A program made the translations under genes and the position numbers. Positions 9,588-17,424 of a stretch of DNA of 64,000 bases are shown here, in pieces; the stretch's first letter is position 1; the number at the start of each line of letters is the position of its first letter. A model generated the notes under the pieces. The model searched no databases. It was not told the origin of the DNA and saw only the letters and a program-made list of their open reading frames with translations. Source of the DNA: Streptomyces spectabilis (lineage in GTDB: Bacteria; Actinomycetota; Actinomycetes; Streptomycetales; Streptomycetaceae). The stretch is taken from assembly GCF_008704795.1 (NCBI RefSeq), contig NZ_CP023690.1:5218501-5282500 (forward strand), in the 5' to 3' direction.

Positions 9588-10064
9588 CTACGGTTGCGTA
9601 ACGGCCTGCTCAAGGCTCGCGAGCGCGTCCGAAAGTCGCTCCAGGGCCAGCACGGTCCGCTCGAACTCGGCCGCGCCCAGCGCGTCCCTGAGCCGGGCGG
9701 CGAGGTCCGCGTGGCCCGGCTCGATCTTCGCGACGGCCGCGCGCCCCTCGTCGGTGGGGCGCAGGAGCTTGGCGCGGCGGTGCGCGGGGTTCGGCGCGTA
9801 CTCGGCGAGTCCGCGGCGTACGAGCAGGTCGGCGACGCGCTGCACGCTCTGCCGGGTGATGCCCATGGCGCGGGCGATGCCGGCCACCGGCAGGGGCTCG
9901 CGCAGGACGGCGCCGAGCACCTGCCACCAGGCGGCGGTGAGCCCGGCGGGCCGGGCCAGTTCCTCGGAGATGCCGAGGAACTGGCCGTTGAGCCGGAAGA
10001 CGCCGACCGCGGTGCGGCTGAGCAGGTCCTGGGCGGCGCGCTCGCCGTCGTCCGCGGCGCTCAT
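9588..10064 (-). CDS. MarR-family transcriptional regulator
   Basis: A 158-residue winged-helix repressor. The MarR fold is visible: an N-terminal dimerisation helix, then the reading head WWQVLGAVLREPLPVAGIARAMGITRQSVQRV (recognition helix around GITRQSVQR) and the wing NPAHRRAKLLRPTDEGR, with a C-terminal dimer helix. The start ATG overlaps the stop of the DJ-1/PfpI gene by ATGA (10061-10064), so the two are coupled. It probably controls its own operon through the repeated CTGTC sites at 10711-10737. The inducer is unknown. Confidence 0.9.
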   Translation of the reverse strand: MSAADDGERAAQDLLSRTAVGVFRLNGQFLGISEELARPAGLTAAWWQVLGAVLREPLPVAGIARAMGITRQSVQRVADLLVRRGLAEYAPNPAHRRAKLLRPTDEGRAAVAKIEPGHADLAARLRDALGAAEFERTVLALERLSDALASLEQAVTQP

Positions 10065-10651
10065 GAGTTCAGCGTCTCGTACGCGGCCGGGTCCGAGTCG
10101 TGGAAGAGCCGGTACCAGGCGTCGAGCTTCTCGCCCTCGAACGCGCCCATGCGGCCCAGGACTTCGCGGGCGAACGCGACGGGCTCGGTGGGCCCCGCGG
10201 TGATCAGGTCGCCGTCGGTGATGGCGTCGGACTCGACGTACCGGTCCGCGCCCTTGTAGCCGGTCGCGTCCAGGTACATCGGTACGGCGCTGGTGTGGGC
10301 GCGCTCGTCGAGCAGCCCCTCGCGGGCGAGTCCGGCCGTTGCCCCGCAGATCGCGGCGACGGGCACGCCCGCGTCGAGGAACGCGCGGGCGGTGCGGGCG
10401 AACGGCGCGAGACCGTCGCCCGTGTCCCACAGGTCGGCCCCGGGCAGGATGAGCAGCTCGCTGTCCTCGGGGCGCAGCGCGTCGAGCGTGAGGTCCGGCT
10501 CCACGCGGGCGCCTCCGATGCTGGTGACCGGCTCCGCGGTCAGGCCGACCGTGCGGACGGTGTGGCCGGTGCGGGCGAGGAACGCGGTGGCGTACCCGGT
10601 CTCCCAGTCGGCGAGCGTGTCGTAGACGGCGAGGTGAACGGCCTTGCTCAT
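10061..10651 (-). CDS. DJ-1/PfpI family protein (class I glutamine amidotransferase-like)
   Basis: A 196-residue cytosolic protein of the DJ-1/PfpI superfamily. The nucleophile elbow is AAICGATAG with Cys102, and the usual acidic partner is Glu17 in DWETG. Family members are glyoxalases/deglycases, chaperones or cysteine hydrolases; the exact reaction cannot be told from sequence. The ATG at 10651 is preceded by GGAGG five bases upstream, whereas the longer frame to 10831 runs through the promoter. It leads a two-gene operon with the MarR regulator, which suggests a role in response to reactive electrophiles or oxidants (inference). Confidence 0.88.
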   Translation of the reverse strand: MSKAVHLAVYDTLADWETGYATAFLARTGHTVRTVGLTAEPVTSIGGARVEPDLTLDALRPEDSELLILPGADLWDTGDGLAPFARTARAFLDAGVPVAAICGATAGLAREGLLDERAHTSAVPMYLDATGYKGADRYVESDAITDGDLITAGPTEPVAFAREVLGRMGAFEGEKLDAWYRLFHDSDPAAYETLNS

Positions 10652-10710
10652 GGTGACCTCCAGTGCCGGGCTCCCGGACCCGGGCCGCTGCCCGAGTGGG
10701 TATGTAAGGA

Positions 10711-10737
10711 TGCTGTCATTACGACAGTTTGCTGTCA
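10711..10737. promoter_or_regulatory. Candidate MarR operator upstream of the DJ-1/MarR operon
   Basis: TGCTGTCA occurs twice (10711-10718 and 10730-10737), 19 bases apart, and the first CTGTC forms a perfect inverted repeat with GACAG (10713-10717/10723-10727, 5-base spacer). The cluster lies 60-85 bases upstream of the DJ-1 start, in an A/T-richer island, as expected for an autoregulatory MarR site overlapping a promoter. Confidence 0.5.
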
Positions 10738-10820
10738 ATGGCTGGGCGGGAGCCCGAGCCCGGGGAGCCTTAACGCTCACCAGGCGCCCCCTTAACCCGC
10801 CCCCGCCTAGCGTCCGGCGC

Positions 10821-11468
10821 ATGGACCTCACGACGCTCGCCGCCCATCTGGGCCTCGACCTCCTGGCCGTCGCGCTGCTGACCTTCGCCGTCTTCTATCC
10901 GCGCCACCACCGGCGCGAGCTGGTGCCCGCCTATCTGGCCCTGAACGTCGCGCTGTTCTCGGTCGTCGCCGCCCTGTCGGAGGCCAGGGGCGGCGGACTC
11001 GCGCTCGGGTTCGGGCTCTTCGGCGTGCTCTCGATCGTCCGGCTCCGCTCCGACGCGGTGCGCCACCAGGAGGTCGCGTACTACTTCACGACGCTCGTCC
11101 TCGGGCTCCTGTGCGGGCTTCCCGGCCTGTCCCTGCCCTCCGCCGCGGGCCTCGCGGCCGTGCTCCTGCTCGTGATGTACGTCGCCGACCACCCGCGCCT
11201 GTACGCCCGCGACCGCCGCGCCGTCGTCACCCTCGACGCCGTGTACCGCGAGGAGGACGCCCTGCGCGCCGAGTTGGAGCGCCGCGTCGGGCAGCCGCTC
11301 GGCTGGACCGTCCACGAGGTGGACTTCGTCCGCGACCTCATGGTGCTGGAAGTCCGCTTCCGGCAGCCGGAACTCACGGAGGGCTCCCGGTCGTTCACTA
11401 GGAGTACGAGTAGGAGTACGCGTACGACGTCAGGACCGGCCGCACGCCTCAGCAAGGAGCCCGCGTGA
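10821..11468 (+). CDS. DUF4956 membrane protein
   Basis: A 215-residue integral membrane protein with about five hydrophobic helices in residues 10-125, including the family signature FGLFGVLSIVRLRSD, and a cytoplasmic C-terminal domain. DUF4956 proteins are typically encoded next to VTC-domain polyphosphate polymerases, as here: the stop overlaps the next start by GTGA (11465-11468). The pair may make and move polyphosphate at the membrane (inference). The start ATG at 10821 was chosen because the upstream extension crosses the divergent promoter. CTTAACG/CTTAACC repeats 22 bases apart precede it. Confidence 0.88.
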   Translation: MDLTTLAAHLGLDLLAVALLTFAVFYPRHHRRELVPAYLALNVALFSVVAALSEARGGGLALGFGLFGVLSIVRLRSDAVRHQEVAYYFTTLVLGLLCGLPGLSLPSAAGLAAVLLLVMYVADHPRLYARDRRAVVTLDAVYREEDALRAELERRVGQPLGWTVHEVDFVRDLMVLEVRFRQPELTEGSRSFTRSTSRSTRTTSGPAARLSKEPA

Positions 11469-12364
11469 ACCCTGCCCTTCGTGCCCTGAGCCGCGCCGCG
11501 CTCGCCGCGCACCCCGTCTCGCTCGCGGAGCTGAACGCCCGCGCGGAGCTGCTCGCCCGCTACGACCACGGCTATCTGGTCCCCGTCGAGGTCTTCGAGG
11601 ACTTCGCCGCGCTGCTCACCGACCCGCGCAGACGCGGCGGCCCGTTCCGGGCCCTGAGCATCGGCGGCCGCCGCAGCTTCGGGTACCACTCGACGTACTA
11701 CGACACCCCGGGCCTCGGCACCTTCCACGACCACCGCCAGGGCCGCCGGCTGCGCTACCGGATACGGGAGCGGGTCTATCAGGACAGCGGGGAGCGGCAG
11801 TTCGAGATCAAGCTGAAGACCGGGCGCGGCGAGACCGTCAAGCACCGCCAGCGCATGCGGGGCGACGAGCACGCGCTCGACGACACCCGGCGCGGCTTCC
11901 TCGCCGGGGTGCTCCGCGGTTCGTACGGCGTCGAGGCGCCGGCCTCCCTGACGCCCTCCCTGGTCACGCACTACCGGCGGGCGACGTTCGTGGCCGACGG
12001 CCAGCGGATCACGTGCGACGCCGCCCTCGTCGTCCGGGACGTGGCGACGGGCCGCACGGCGACGGCCGACAGCGGGCTCGTCCTCGTCGAGACGAAGACG
12101 CGCGGCAAGCTGACGGACGCCGACCGGGTCCTGCACCGGTACGGCCTGCGGGCCGCGGAGTTCACCAAGTACTGCGGCGGCCTGGCGGCGGTCCGCCCGG
12201 ACCTGGGGATCAACCGCTGGGCGCGGGCGGTCCGGGTCGCGTTCCCGCGGGCGGTGGGGGGTCCCGGCGATCCGGGCGATCCGGGCGGGCCGGGTGGTTC
12301 GGGTGATCCGGACGGTCCGGGCCGTCCGGGCCGTCCTGGGGACGGGCCGGACGGGGAAAGGTGA
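11465..12364 (+). CDS. VTC-domain protein, polyphosphate polymerase-like
   Basis: A 299-residue protein of the VTC/CYTH superfamily, whose tunnel-fold members polymerise or bind polyphosphate. Seen: DHGYLVPVEVFEDF, the basic strands RRLRYRIRERVYQ and RQFEIKLKTGRGETVKHR, YRRATFVADGQRITCD and the acidic strand LVLVETKTRGK, matching the alternating Arg/Lys and Glu lining of the tunnel. It starts with GTG coupled to DUF4956. The last 35 residues are a Gly-Pro-Asp repeat that overlaps, on the opposite strand, the tail of the histidine kinase gene by 155 bases. Enzymatic activity is inferred from the family. Confidence 0.85.
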   Translation: MNPALRALSRAALAAHPVSLAELNARAELLARYDHGYLVPVEVFEDFAALLTDPRRRGGPFRALSIGGRRSFGYHSTYYDTPGLGTFHDHRQGRRLRYRIRERVYQDSGERQFEIKLKTGRGETVKHRQRMRGDEHALDDTRRGFLAGVLRGSYGVEAPASLTPSLVTHYRRATFVADGQRITCDAALVVRDVATGRTATADSGLVLVETKTRGKLTDADRVLHRYGLRAAEFTKYCGGLAAVRPDLGINRWARAVRVAFPRAVGGPGDPGDPGGPGGSGDPDGPGRPGRPGDGPDGER

Positions 12365-13643
12365 GCGTCACGCGGGTCGGGCGGTGCTCGACGGCGAACG
12401 AGCCGCCCGCGTCCTCCGCCGTGCGCCGGGCGATGTCCAGGCCGAGGCCCGTCGACCCGCCGCCGCTCGCGCCGCGCGCGGCGGACCGGGCGCAGGAGCC
12501 GGGGAAGCCGGGCCCGTCGTCGCTGACGGTCAGGCGCGCGCGGCCGTCGGGCCCCGTGGTGACGGCGACGCGGTAGGCGGTCCCCTGGGGCGTGTGGTCG
12601 AGCACGTTGCCGATCAACGCGTCGATGCCTGCGGCGAGTTCGTCGTACGGCACGGGCACGGTGAGCCTGTCGTCAGGGGCCTCGACGTCACCGCTGCGCC
12701 CCTGGTCCTCGGCCAACGGCTGCCAGAAGGCGGCGCGTTCGCGGGCCACGGCCGCCAGGTCCGCGCCCGGGGCGGCGTTCAGCGGGCGGCGGGCCTTGCG
12801 GATCACGTCGTCGACGCTGCGCTCCAGGGCGACCACGTCCGCCGCGATGCGCCGGGCCTCCTCCGGGTCCCGCAGCGTCTCCGCGTCCAGGCGCAGGGCG
12901 GCCACCGGGGTGCGCAGGCGGTGGGCGAGGTCGGCGGCGTTCTCGCGGGCGGTGACGCGTTCGGCGGTGAGCAGGTCGTCGATGCGGGCCGCGAGGCGGT
13001 TCAGCTCGGCGGCGACGAGCCGCAGCTCGGGCGGCCCCTCCGGGGCGGCGCGGGCCGACAGGTCCCCGGCGGCGAGCCGGTCGGCGGTCCTGGCCAGGCC
13101 CCGCGTCGCGCCCACGAGGCGGGCCCCGAGCCGGTCGGCGAGCAGCAGTCCGAGCAGGACGAGCCCGACGCCGATCCCGGCGAGCACGAGCCACGAGGTC
13201 AGCGTGCCCGCGTACAACTGCCGGTCGGTGAGCGTGACCTGGACGACGGCGGTGCCGTCGGCCGCGCCGTGCACGGGGACCAGGACCTGGCGGCCGCCGG
13301 ACGAGGGCTCGTACGTGAACGCCCGTCCGGTGCGGGCCAGCCGGACGGCGTCGGTGATCTCGGCGGGCCCGGGGCCGACGGTCGCGCCGCCGCCCAGGAT
13401 CAGCGAAGTGCGCGGCAGCCCGGGTCCGTTGACGCTCTCCACGGTCTGCTCGGCGGTCGGCCGCTCCTTCCGCGACGCCAGGGCGGGCCCGATGGCGTGC
13501 GCCACCCACTGGGCCCGCGCGGTGGCCTCCGCGGTGGCGCGGTCGGCGGCGTGGCTGCGGGTGAGCAGGGTGAGCGGCACGAGCAGGGCGGTGAGCACGA
13601 GGGCGGTGGTGGCGGCGGTCAGCAGGAGCAGGCGGCGGCGCAT
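12210..13643 (-). CDS. Sensor histidine kinase (OmpR-type partner)
   Basis: A 477-residue membrane kinase. It has an N-terminal transmembrane helix (residues 3-27), an extracytoplasmic domain of about 120 residues, a second transmembrane helix near 150-172 and a HAMP linker. The dimerisation helix contains DLAHRLRTPVAAL with phospho-acceptor His241, and the ATPase lobe shows the N box (GNVLDHTP), DDGPGF and GSTGLGLDI. It follows the response regulator gene with a 12-base gap on the same strand. The Pro/Asp-rich C-terminal tail of about 50 residues is unusual and is encoded by repetitive DNA shared with the convergent VTC gene, so it may not be functional. Confidence 0.92.
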   Translation of the reverse strand: MRRRLLLLTAATTALVLTALLVPLTLLTRSHAADRATAEATARAQWVAHAIGPALASRKERPTAEQTVESVNGPGLPRTSLILGGGATVGPGPAEITDAVRLARTGRAFTYEPSSGGRQVLVPVHGAADGTAVVQVTLTDRQLYAGTLTSWLVLAGIGVGLVLLGLLLADRLGARLVGATRGLARTADRLAAGDLSARAAPEGPPELRLVAAELNRLAARIDDLLTAERVTARENAADLAHRLRTPVAALRLDAETLRDPEEARRIAADVVALERSVDDVIRKARRPLNAAPGADLAAVARERAAFWQPLAEDQGRSGDVEAPDDRLTVPVPYDELAAGIDALIGNVLDHTPQGTAYRVAVTTGPDGRARLTVSDDGPGFPGSCARSAARGASGGGSTGLGLDIARRTAEDAGGSFAVEHRPTRVTLTFPRPARPQDGPDGPDRPDHPNHPARPDRPDRRDPPPPAGTRPGPPAPSG

Positions 13644-13655
13644 GACGGCCGCTTC

Positions 13656-14342
13656 CTACGACGGCTCGGGCGCGGCGAGTTTGACGCCCACCGTGCGGAC
13701 GGTGTGCAGATAGCGCGGGGCCTGCGCGGTCTCGCCCAGCTTGCGGCGCAGCCACGACAGATGCACGTCGACGGTCTTGTCGGCGCCGCCGAGCGGCTGG
13801 TGCCAGACCTCGGCGAGGAGTTCGCGCCGCGACACCACCCGGCCCGCGCGCCGGGCCAGATGGGCAAGGAGGTCGAACTCGCGCGGGGTGAGGTCCACGG
13901 CCGCGCCGTCCAGGGTCACCTCGCGCGCGGCCGGGTCCACGGTGAGGCCGCCCACCCGCAGGGGCTCCTCGGCCGCGCCCGCGCCGAGCCGCCGGAGCAC
14001 CGCCTTGACGCGGGCGTCCAACTGGGCGGCGCCGAACGGCTTCACGATGTAGTCGTCCGCCCCGTCGCCCAGGGCCGCCACCATCTCCGGCTCCTCGTCG
14101 CGGGCCGTCGCCACGATGACCGGTACGTCGCTGACGGCGCGCAGCATCCGCAGGACCTGCGCCCCGTCCACGTCCGGCAGGCCCAGGTCGAGCACGACCA
14201 GGTCCGGCGGGTGCGTCACGGCCGCGTCGAGCCCCGCCATGCCCGTCGGCGCCGTCACCACGGCGTGCCCCCTGTCCCGCAGGGCCCGCAGCAGGGCGCC
14301 GCGCAGCTGGGGGTCGTCCTCCACGACGAGAAGATGGGCCAT
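13656..14342 (-). CDS. OmpR/PhoB-family response regulator
   Basis: A 228-residue two-component regulator: receiver domain with the acidic pocket VVEDD and phospho-acceptor Asp52 (VVLDLGLPDVDG), conserved Lys in DDYIVKPF, then a winged-helix DNA-binding domain (LTPREFDLLAHLARRAGRVVSR). I chose the ATG at 14342 (MAHLLVVEDD); an ATG at 14381 would add 13 residues and neither has a strong ribosome site. It heads a two-gene operon with the histidine kinase. CTTAAC-type direct repeats occur both in its own upstream region and before the DUF4956 gene, suggesting that these genes are its targets (inference). Confidence 0.93.
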   Translation of the reverse strand: MAHLLVVEDDPQLRGALLRALRDRGHAVVTAPTGMAGLDAAVTHPPDLVVLDLGLPDVDGAQVLRMLRAVSDVPVIVATARDEEPEMVAALGDGADDYIVKPFGAAQLDARVKAVLRRLGAGAAEEPLRVGGLTVDPAAREVTLDGAAVDLTPREFDLLAHLARRAGRVVSRRELLAEVWHQPLGGADKTVDVHLSWLRRKLGETAQAPRYLHTVRTVGVKLAAPEPS

Positions 14343-14413
14343 GGGGTCACGGTAGCCAGGAGTTCGGGGCGAGTTCACCATCGGTTTCCGGCTGACCGGG
14401 CTGCTGATCGACC

Positions 14414-14434
14414 CTTAACCGGGCTCTTAACCGG
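14414..14434. promoter_or_regulatory. Direct repeat CTTAACCGG x2 in divergent promoter region
   Basis: Two perfect CTTAACCGG copies (14414-14422 and 14426-14434), 12 bases apart, sit between the response regulator start (14342, minus) and the secreted protein start (14466, plus). Direct repeats with about one helical turn are the usual recognition mode of OmpR-type regulators. TTAA is rare in this window. Confidence 0.45.
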
Positions 14435-14465
14435 ACGTTAGGGAACGGCGGGGGAGGGTGGACGG

Positions 14466-15068
14466 ATGCGGAAGTGGTGGAGTGCCGCGGGCACGGTGGC
14501 GTGGGTGGCGGTCGGCACGGCCGCGGGGGGCCTCGGGGCCTGGCAGCTGGCGAGCGCGGACGGCGGGGGCGCGGCGCACAGCCGTCCGCTGGACGAAGGG
14601 GCGGTGCGCAGGGCGCTGGCGGGGGAGGGGACGGCGGACGCGACGCCTTCGAGCCCGACCCCTCCGAGCCCGACCCCTCCGAGCCCGACCCCTTCGAGCC
14701 CTACGCCTTCGGGCCCGACGCCGTCGAGCCCGCGGCCTTCGGGCCCGACGCCTTCGGATCCGAGGCCATCGGGCCCAGGGCCCTCGCGGTCGATGGCCCC
14801 CGAGCGGTCGACGGTCCGTTTCACCGGAGGCACGGCCACGGTGGAGTGCCGCCCGGGCGGCACGGTGTACCTCGTCTCCTGGAGCCCGGCGGACGGCTAC
14901 CACTTCGACGAGGACGTGGTGCGCGGGCCGGGCCGTGCGGCCCGCCTGGAGGCGGAGCCCAGCGACGACGCCGACGACGGCGATGGCGCGGAGGACGCCG
15001 ACGACCTGACCTACGACATCACCTGCCCCGACGGCAGGCCCCGGGCCCACCGGGCTCCGGACGACTGA
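14466..15068 (+). CDS. Secreted or membrane-anchored protein with Pro-Ser-Thr linker
   Basis: A 200-residue protein with a short basic N-terminus and a hydrophobic segment (residues 5-30), a signal peptide or anchor, followed by a linker of repeated SPTP units (residues 61-105, encoded by imperfect 15-bp DNA repeats at 14642-14790). The C-terminal half is an acidic globular domain beginning RSTVRFTGGTATVECR, with cysteines at VECR and ITCPDG that may form a disulfide. I recognise no catalytic motif. It is divergent from the response regulator and probably under its control; a surface protein responding to the same envelope signal is plausible. Confidence 0.7.
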   Translation: MRKWWSAAGTVAWVAVGTAAGGLGAWQLASADGGGAAHSRPLDEGAVRRALAGEGTADATPSSPTPPSPTPPSPTPSSPTPSGPTPSSPRPSGPTPSDPRPSGPGPSRSMAPERSTVRFTGGTATVECRPGGTVYLVSWSPADGYHFDEDVVRGPGRAARLEAEPSDDADDGDGAEDADDLTYDITCPDGRPRAHRAPDD

Positions 15069-15173
15069 GGCCCGGCGCCCCACCCCGCGGGCGACAGGTT
15101 GTCGCGTTATGGGGCGGCCGCCAGACACCGCGCACATGTCCAGGGCGCATTCCGGACACCTACCCTCACCCCC

Positions 15174-16532
15174 ATGACCCCTCAGCCCAACCCCCAGCTC
15201 GGCGCAGCGGTCGCCGCAACCGACCGCGCGCACGTCTTCCACTCCTGGTCGGCCCAGGAACTGATCACCCCGCTCGCGGTGGCCGGCGCGGACGGCTCGT
15301 ACTTCTGGGACTACGAGGGCAACCGTTACCTCGACTTCACCAGCGGCCTCGTCTACACGAACATCGGCTACCAGCACCCCAAGGTCGTCGCCGCGATCCA
15401 GGAGCAGGCCGCGAGCCTCGCCACGTTCGCCCCGGCGTTCGCGATCGAGGCCCGTTCGGAGGCGGCCCGGCTTATCGCCGAGCGCACCCCGGGCGACCTG
15501 GACAAGATCTTCTTCACCAACGGGGGCGCGGAGGCCGTCGAGAACGCCACCCGCATGGCCCGGCTGCACACGGGCCGCCCCAAGGTGCTCTCCGCGTACC
15601 GCTCGTACCACGGGGCCACCGCCGCCGCGATCAACCTGACCGGTGACCCGCGCCGCTGGCCGTCCGACACCGCCTCGGCGGGCGTCGTGCACTTCTGGGC
15701 ACCCTTCCTCTACCGGTCCCCGTTCTACTCCGAGAACGAGACCCAGGAGTGCGAGCGGGCCCTGACGCACCTGGAGGACACCATCGCCTTCGAGGGGCCC
15801 GGGACCATCGCGGCGATCATCCTCGAAACGATCCCCGGCACCGCCGGGATCATGCCCCCGCCGCCCGGCTACCTCGCGGGCGTGCGCGAGCTGTGCGACC
15901 GGCACGGCATCGTGCTCGTCCTGGACGAGGTCATGGCGGGCTTCGGCCGCACCGGCGCGTGGTTCGCCGTGGACCACTACGAGGGCGTCGTACCGGACCT
16001 GCTGACCTTCGCCAAGGGCGTGAACTCCGGGTACGTGCCGCTCGGCGGCGTGGCGATCTCGTCGGCGATCGCCGAGACCTTCGCCCGCAGGCCCTACCCG
16101 GGCGGACTCACCTACTCCGGCCACCCGCTGGCCTGCGCGGCCGCCGTCGCCACGCTGAACGTCATGGCGGACGAGGGCGTGGTCGAGAACGCGGCCCGCG
16201 TCGGCGCCGACATCATCGGCCCCGGCCTGCGCGAGCTCGCCGCGCGCCACCCGAGCGTGGGCGAGGTGCGCGGCATCGGCATGTTCTGGGCCCTGGAGCT
16301 CGTACGCGACCGGGAGACCCGGGAGCCGCTGGTCCCCTACAACGCGACCGGCGAGGCCAACGCCCCGATGGCCTCGTTCGCCGCCGCCGCGAAGGCGAAC
16401 GGCCTGTGGCCCTTCGTGAACATGAACCGCACCCACGTGGTGCCGCCCTGCACCATCACCGACGCCGAGGCGAAGGCCGGCCTCGCGGCCCTTGACCGGG
16501 CCCTGGACATCACCGACACCCACACGACCTGA
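15174..16532 (+). CDS. Class III PLP-dependent aminotransferase
   Basis: A 452-residue fold-type I omega-aminotransferase. Motifs: GNRYLDFTSGLVYTNIGYQH near the N-terminus, TNGGAEAVENATRMAR (phosphate-binding region), the cofactor aspartate in LVLDEVMAGFGRTG, and the Schiff-base lysine Lys281 in TFAKGVNSGY. The family includes taurine-pyruvate and beta-alanine/amine-pyruvate aminotransferases; the substrate cannot be assigned. The ATG at 15174 was chosen over an upstream extension that lacks support. A GntR regulator follows after a hairpin; it may regulate this gene, but they are not obviously one operon. Confidence 0.93.
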   Translation: MTPQPNPQLGAAVAATDRAHVFHSWSAQELITPLAVAGADGSYFWDYEGNRYLDFTSGLVYTNIGYQHPKVVAAIQEQAASLATFAPAFAIEARSEAARLIAERTPGDLDKIFFTNGGAEAVENATRMARLHTGRPKVLSAYRSYHGATAAAINLTGDPRRWPSDTASAGVVHFWAPFLYRSPFYSENETQECERALTHLEDTIAFEGPGTIAAIILETIPGTAGIMPPPPGYLAGVRELCDRHGIVLVLDEVMAGFGRTGAWFAVDHYEGVVPDLLTFAKGVNSGYVPLGGVAISSAIAETFARRPYPGGLTYSGHPLACAAAVATLNVMADEGVVENAARVGADIIGPGLRELAARHPSVGEVRGIGMFWALELVRDRETREPLVPYNATGEANAPMASFAAAAKANGLWPFVNMNRTHVVPPCTITDAEAKAGLAALDRALDITDTHTT

Positions 16533-16560
16533 TCCCGGCGGCGGCCCTCGCGCCGGCGCC

Positions 16561-16591
16561 CCGCCCCCGTCCGCACCCCGGGCGGGGGCGG
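16561..16591 (+). terminator. GC hairpin after the aminotransferase gene
   Basis: Arms CCGCCCCCG (16561-16569) and CGGGGGCGG (16583-16591) are perfectly complementary around a 13-base loop, starting 28 bases after the aminotransferase stop. There is no T-run. Confidence 0.55.
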
Positions 16592-16707
16592 GCGGGGCTC
16601 GGGGGGCGGAACCCCGACCGCGTAGTCTGACGTGCTCGTAAGCGACGACGCCGGGAGCGTCGTCCGAGCGGACCCGGACAGCACCACGCAGGGGGAGGCC
16701 ACCAACC

Positions 16708-17424
16708 ATGCCCGGAGCCGACGGCCCCGCCGTCATCCGCAGCACCCTGCGCCAGCAGATCGCCGACGCCCTGCGCGACGAGATCCTCGCGGGCCGCCTC
16801 GTGCCGGGCCAGGAGTTCACGGTGAAGGAGATAGCCGAGCAGTACGGCGTCTCCGCGACCCCGGTCCGCGAGGCCCTGGTGAACCTCTCGGCGCAGGGCC
16901 TCCTGGACTCGGTGCAGCACCGCGGCTTCCGCGTGCACGAGCACACGCTCGCCGACTACCGCGGCATGATCGAGGCCCGCGGCCTCGTCGCCGACGGCAT
17001 CTTCCGCGACCTCGCCGTGACGGCGGAGCGCCGCACCGTCCCGGCGGCCGGATTCGTGTCGGTGCGCCGCCGCGGCGAGGAGGCGGCCCGCGCCGCCGCC
17101 GCGGGCGACCTCACCGTCCTCATAGGCTACGACCTGCGCTTCTGGCGCGAGCTGAGCGCCCTCTTCGGCAACGCCTACCTCGCCGACTTCCTGCACCGCC
17201 TGCGCGTCAAGTCCTGGGTGTGCGCGGTCCCGCACCTGCGCCGCGAGGCGGAGCGCGGCGGCGAGCTGCGCGGCCGCCTGTGGTCGCGGCACACGGAGCT
17301 GGTGGACGCCGTGTCGCGCCGCGACCCGCTCGCCGCGCACCGCATCGTCGCGGAGTACAACGCCCACTCCCTGCGGCTCATCGAGACGCTGGCCGCCGGG
17401 GACGACGAGCGGGCCTCCGGATGA
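16708..17424 (+). CDS. GntR-family transcriptional regulator (FadR/FCD type)
   Basis: A 238-residue regulator. Residues 9-75 form the GntR winged helix (LRQQIADALRDEILAGRLVPGQ, EQYGVSATPVREALVNL), and the remainder is an all-helical FCD-like effector domain with a metal-site-type histidine at WSRHTELVDAV and the closing AAHRIVAEYNAHS. The ATG follows a GGGGGAGG-type ribosome site. Its stop overlaps the start of the glycosyltransferase fusion by ATGA (17421-17424), so regulator and enzyme are translated together. The effector is unknown; the upstream aminotransferase is another candidate target. Confidence 0.93.
   Translation: MPGADGPAVIRSTLRQQIADALRDEILAGRLVPGQEFTVKEIAEQYGVSATPVREALVNLSAQGLLDSVQHRGFRVHEHTLADYRGMIEARGLVADGIFRDLAVTAERRTVPAAGFVSVRRRGEEAARAAAAGDLTVLIGYDLRFWRELSALFGNAYLADFLHRLRVKSWVCAVPHLRREAERGGELRGRLWSRHTELVDAVSRRDPLAAHRIVAEYNAHSLRLIETLAAGDDERASG

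Noticed and set aside
9447..10259. Plus-strand frame starting near ATG 9510 after the small acidic protein
   Set aside because: It runs antisense through the MarR gene, which has a clear winged-helix motif.
14373..14390. Possible PHO box: GTTCACC followed 11 bases later by GTTTCCG
   Set aside because: Only the first unit fits the consensus; the second matches four of seven positions, so PhoP control of this promoter is not supported.
14642..14790. Short tandem DNA repeats resembling a CRISPR or minisatellite
   Set aside because: They are in-frame codons for the Ser-Pro-Thr linker of the secreted protein, with no spacers.
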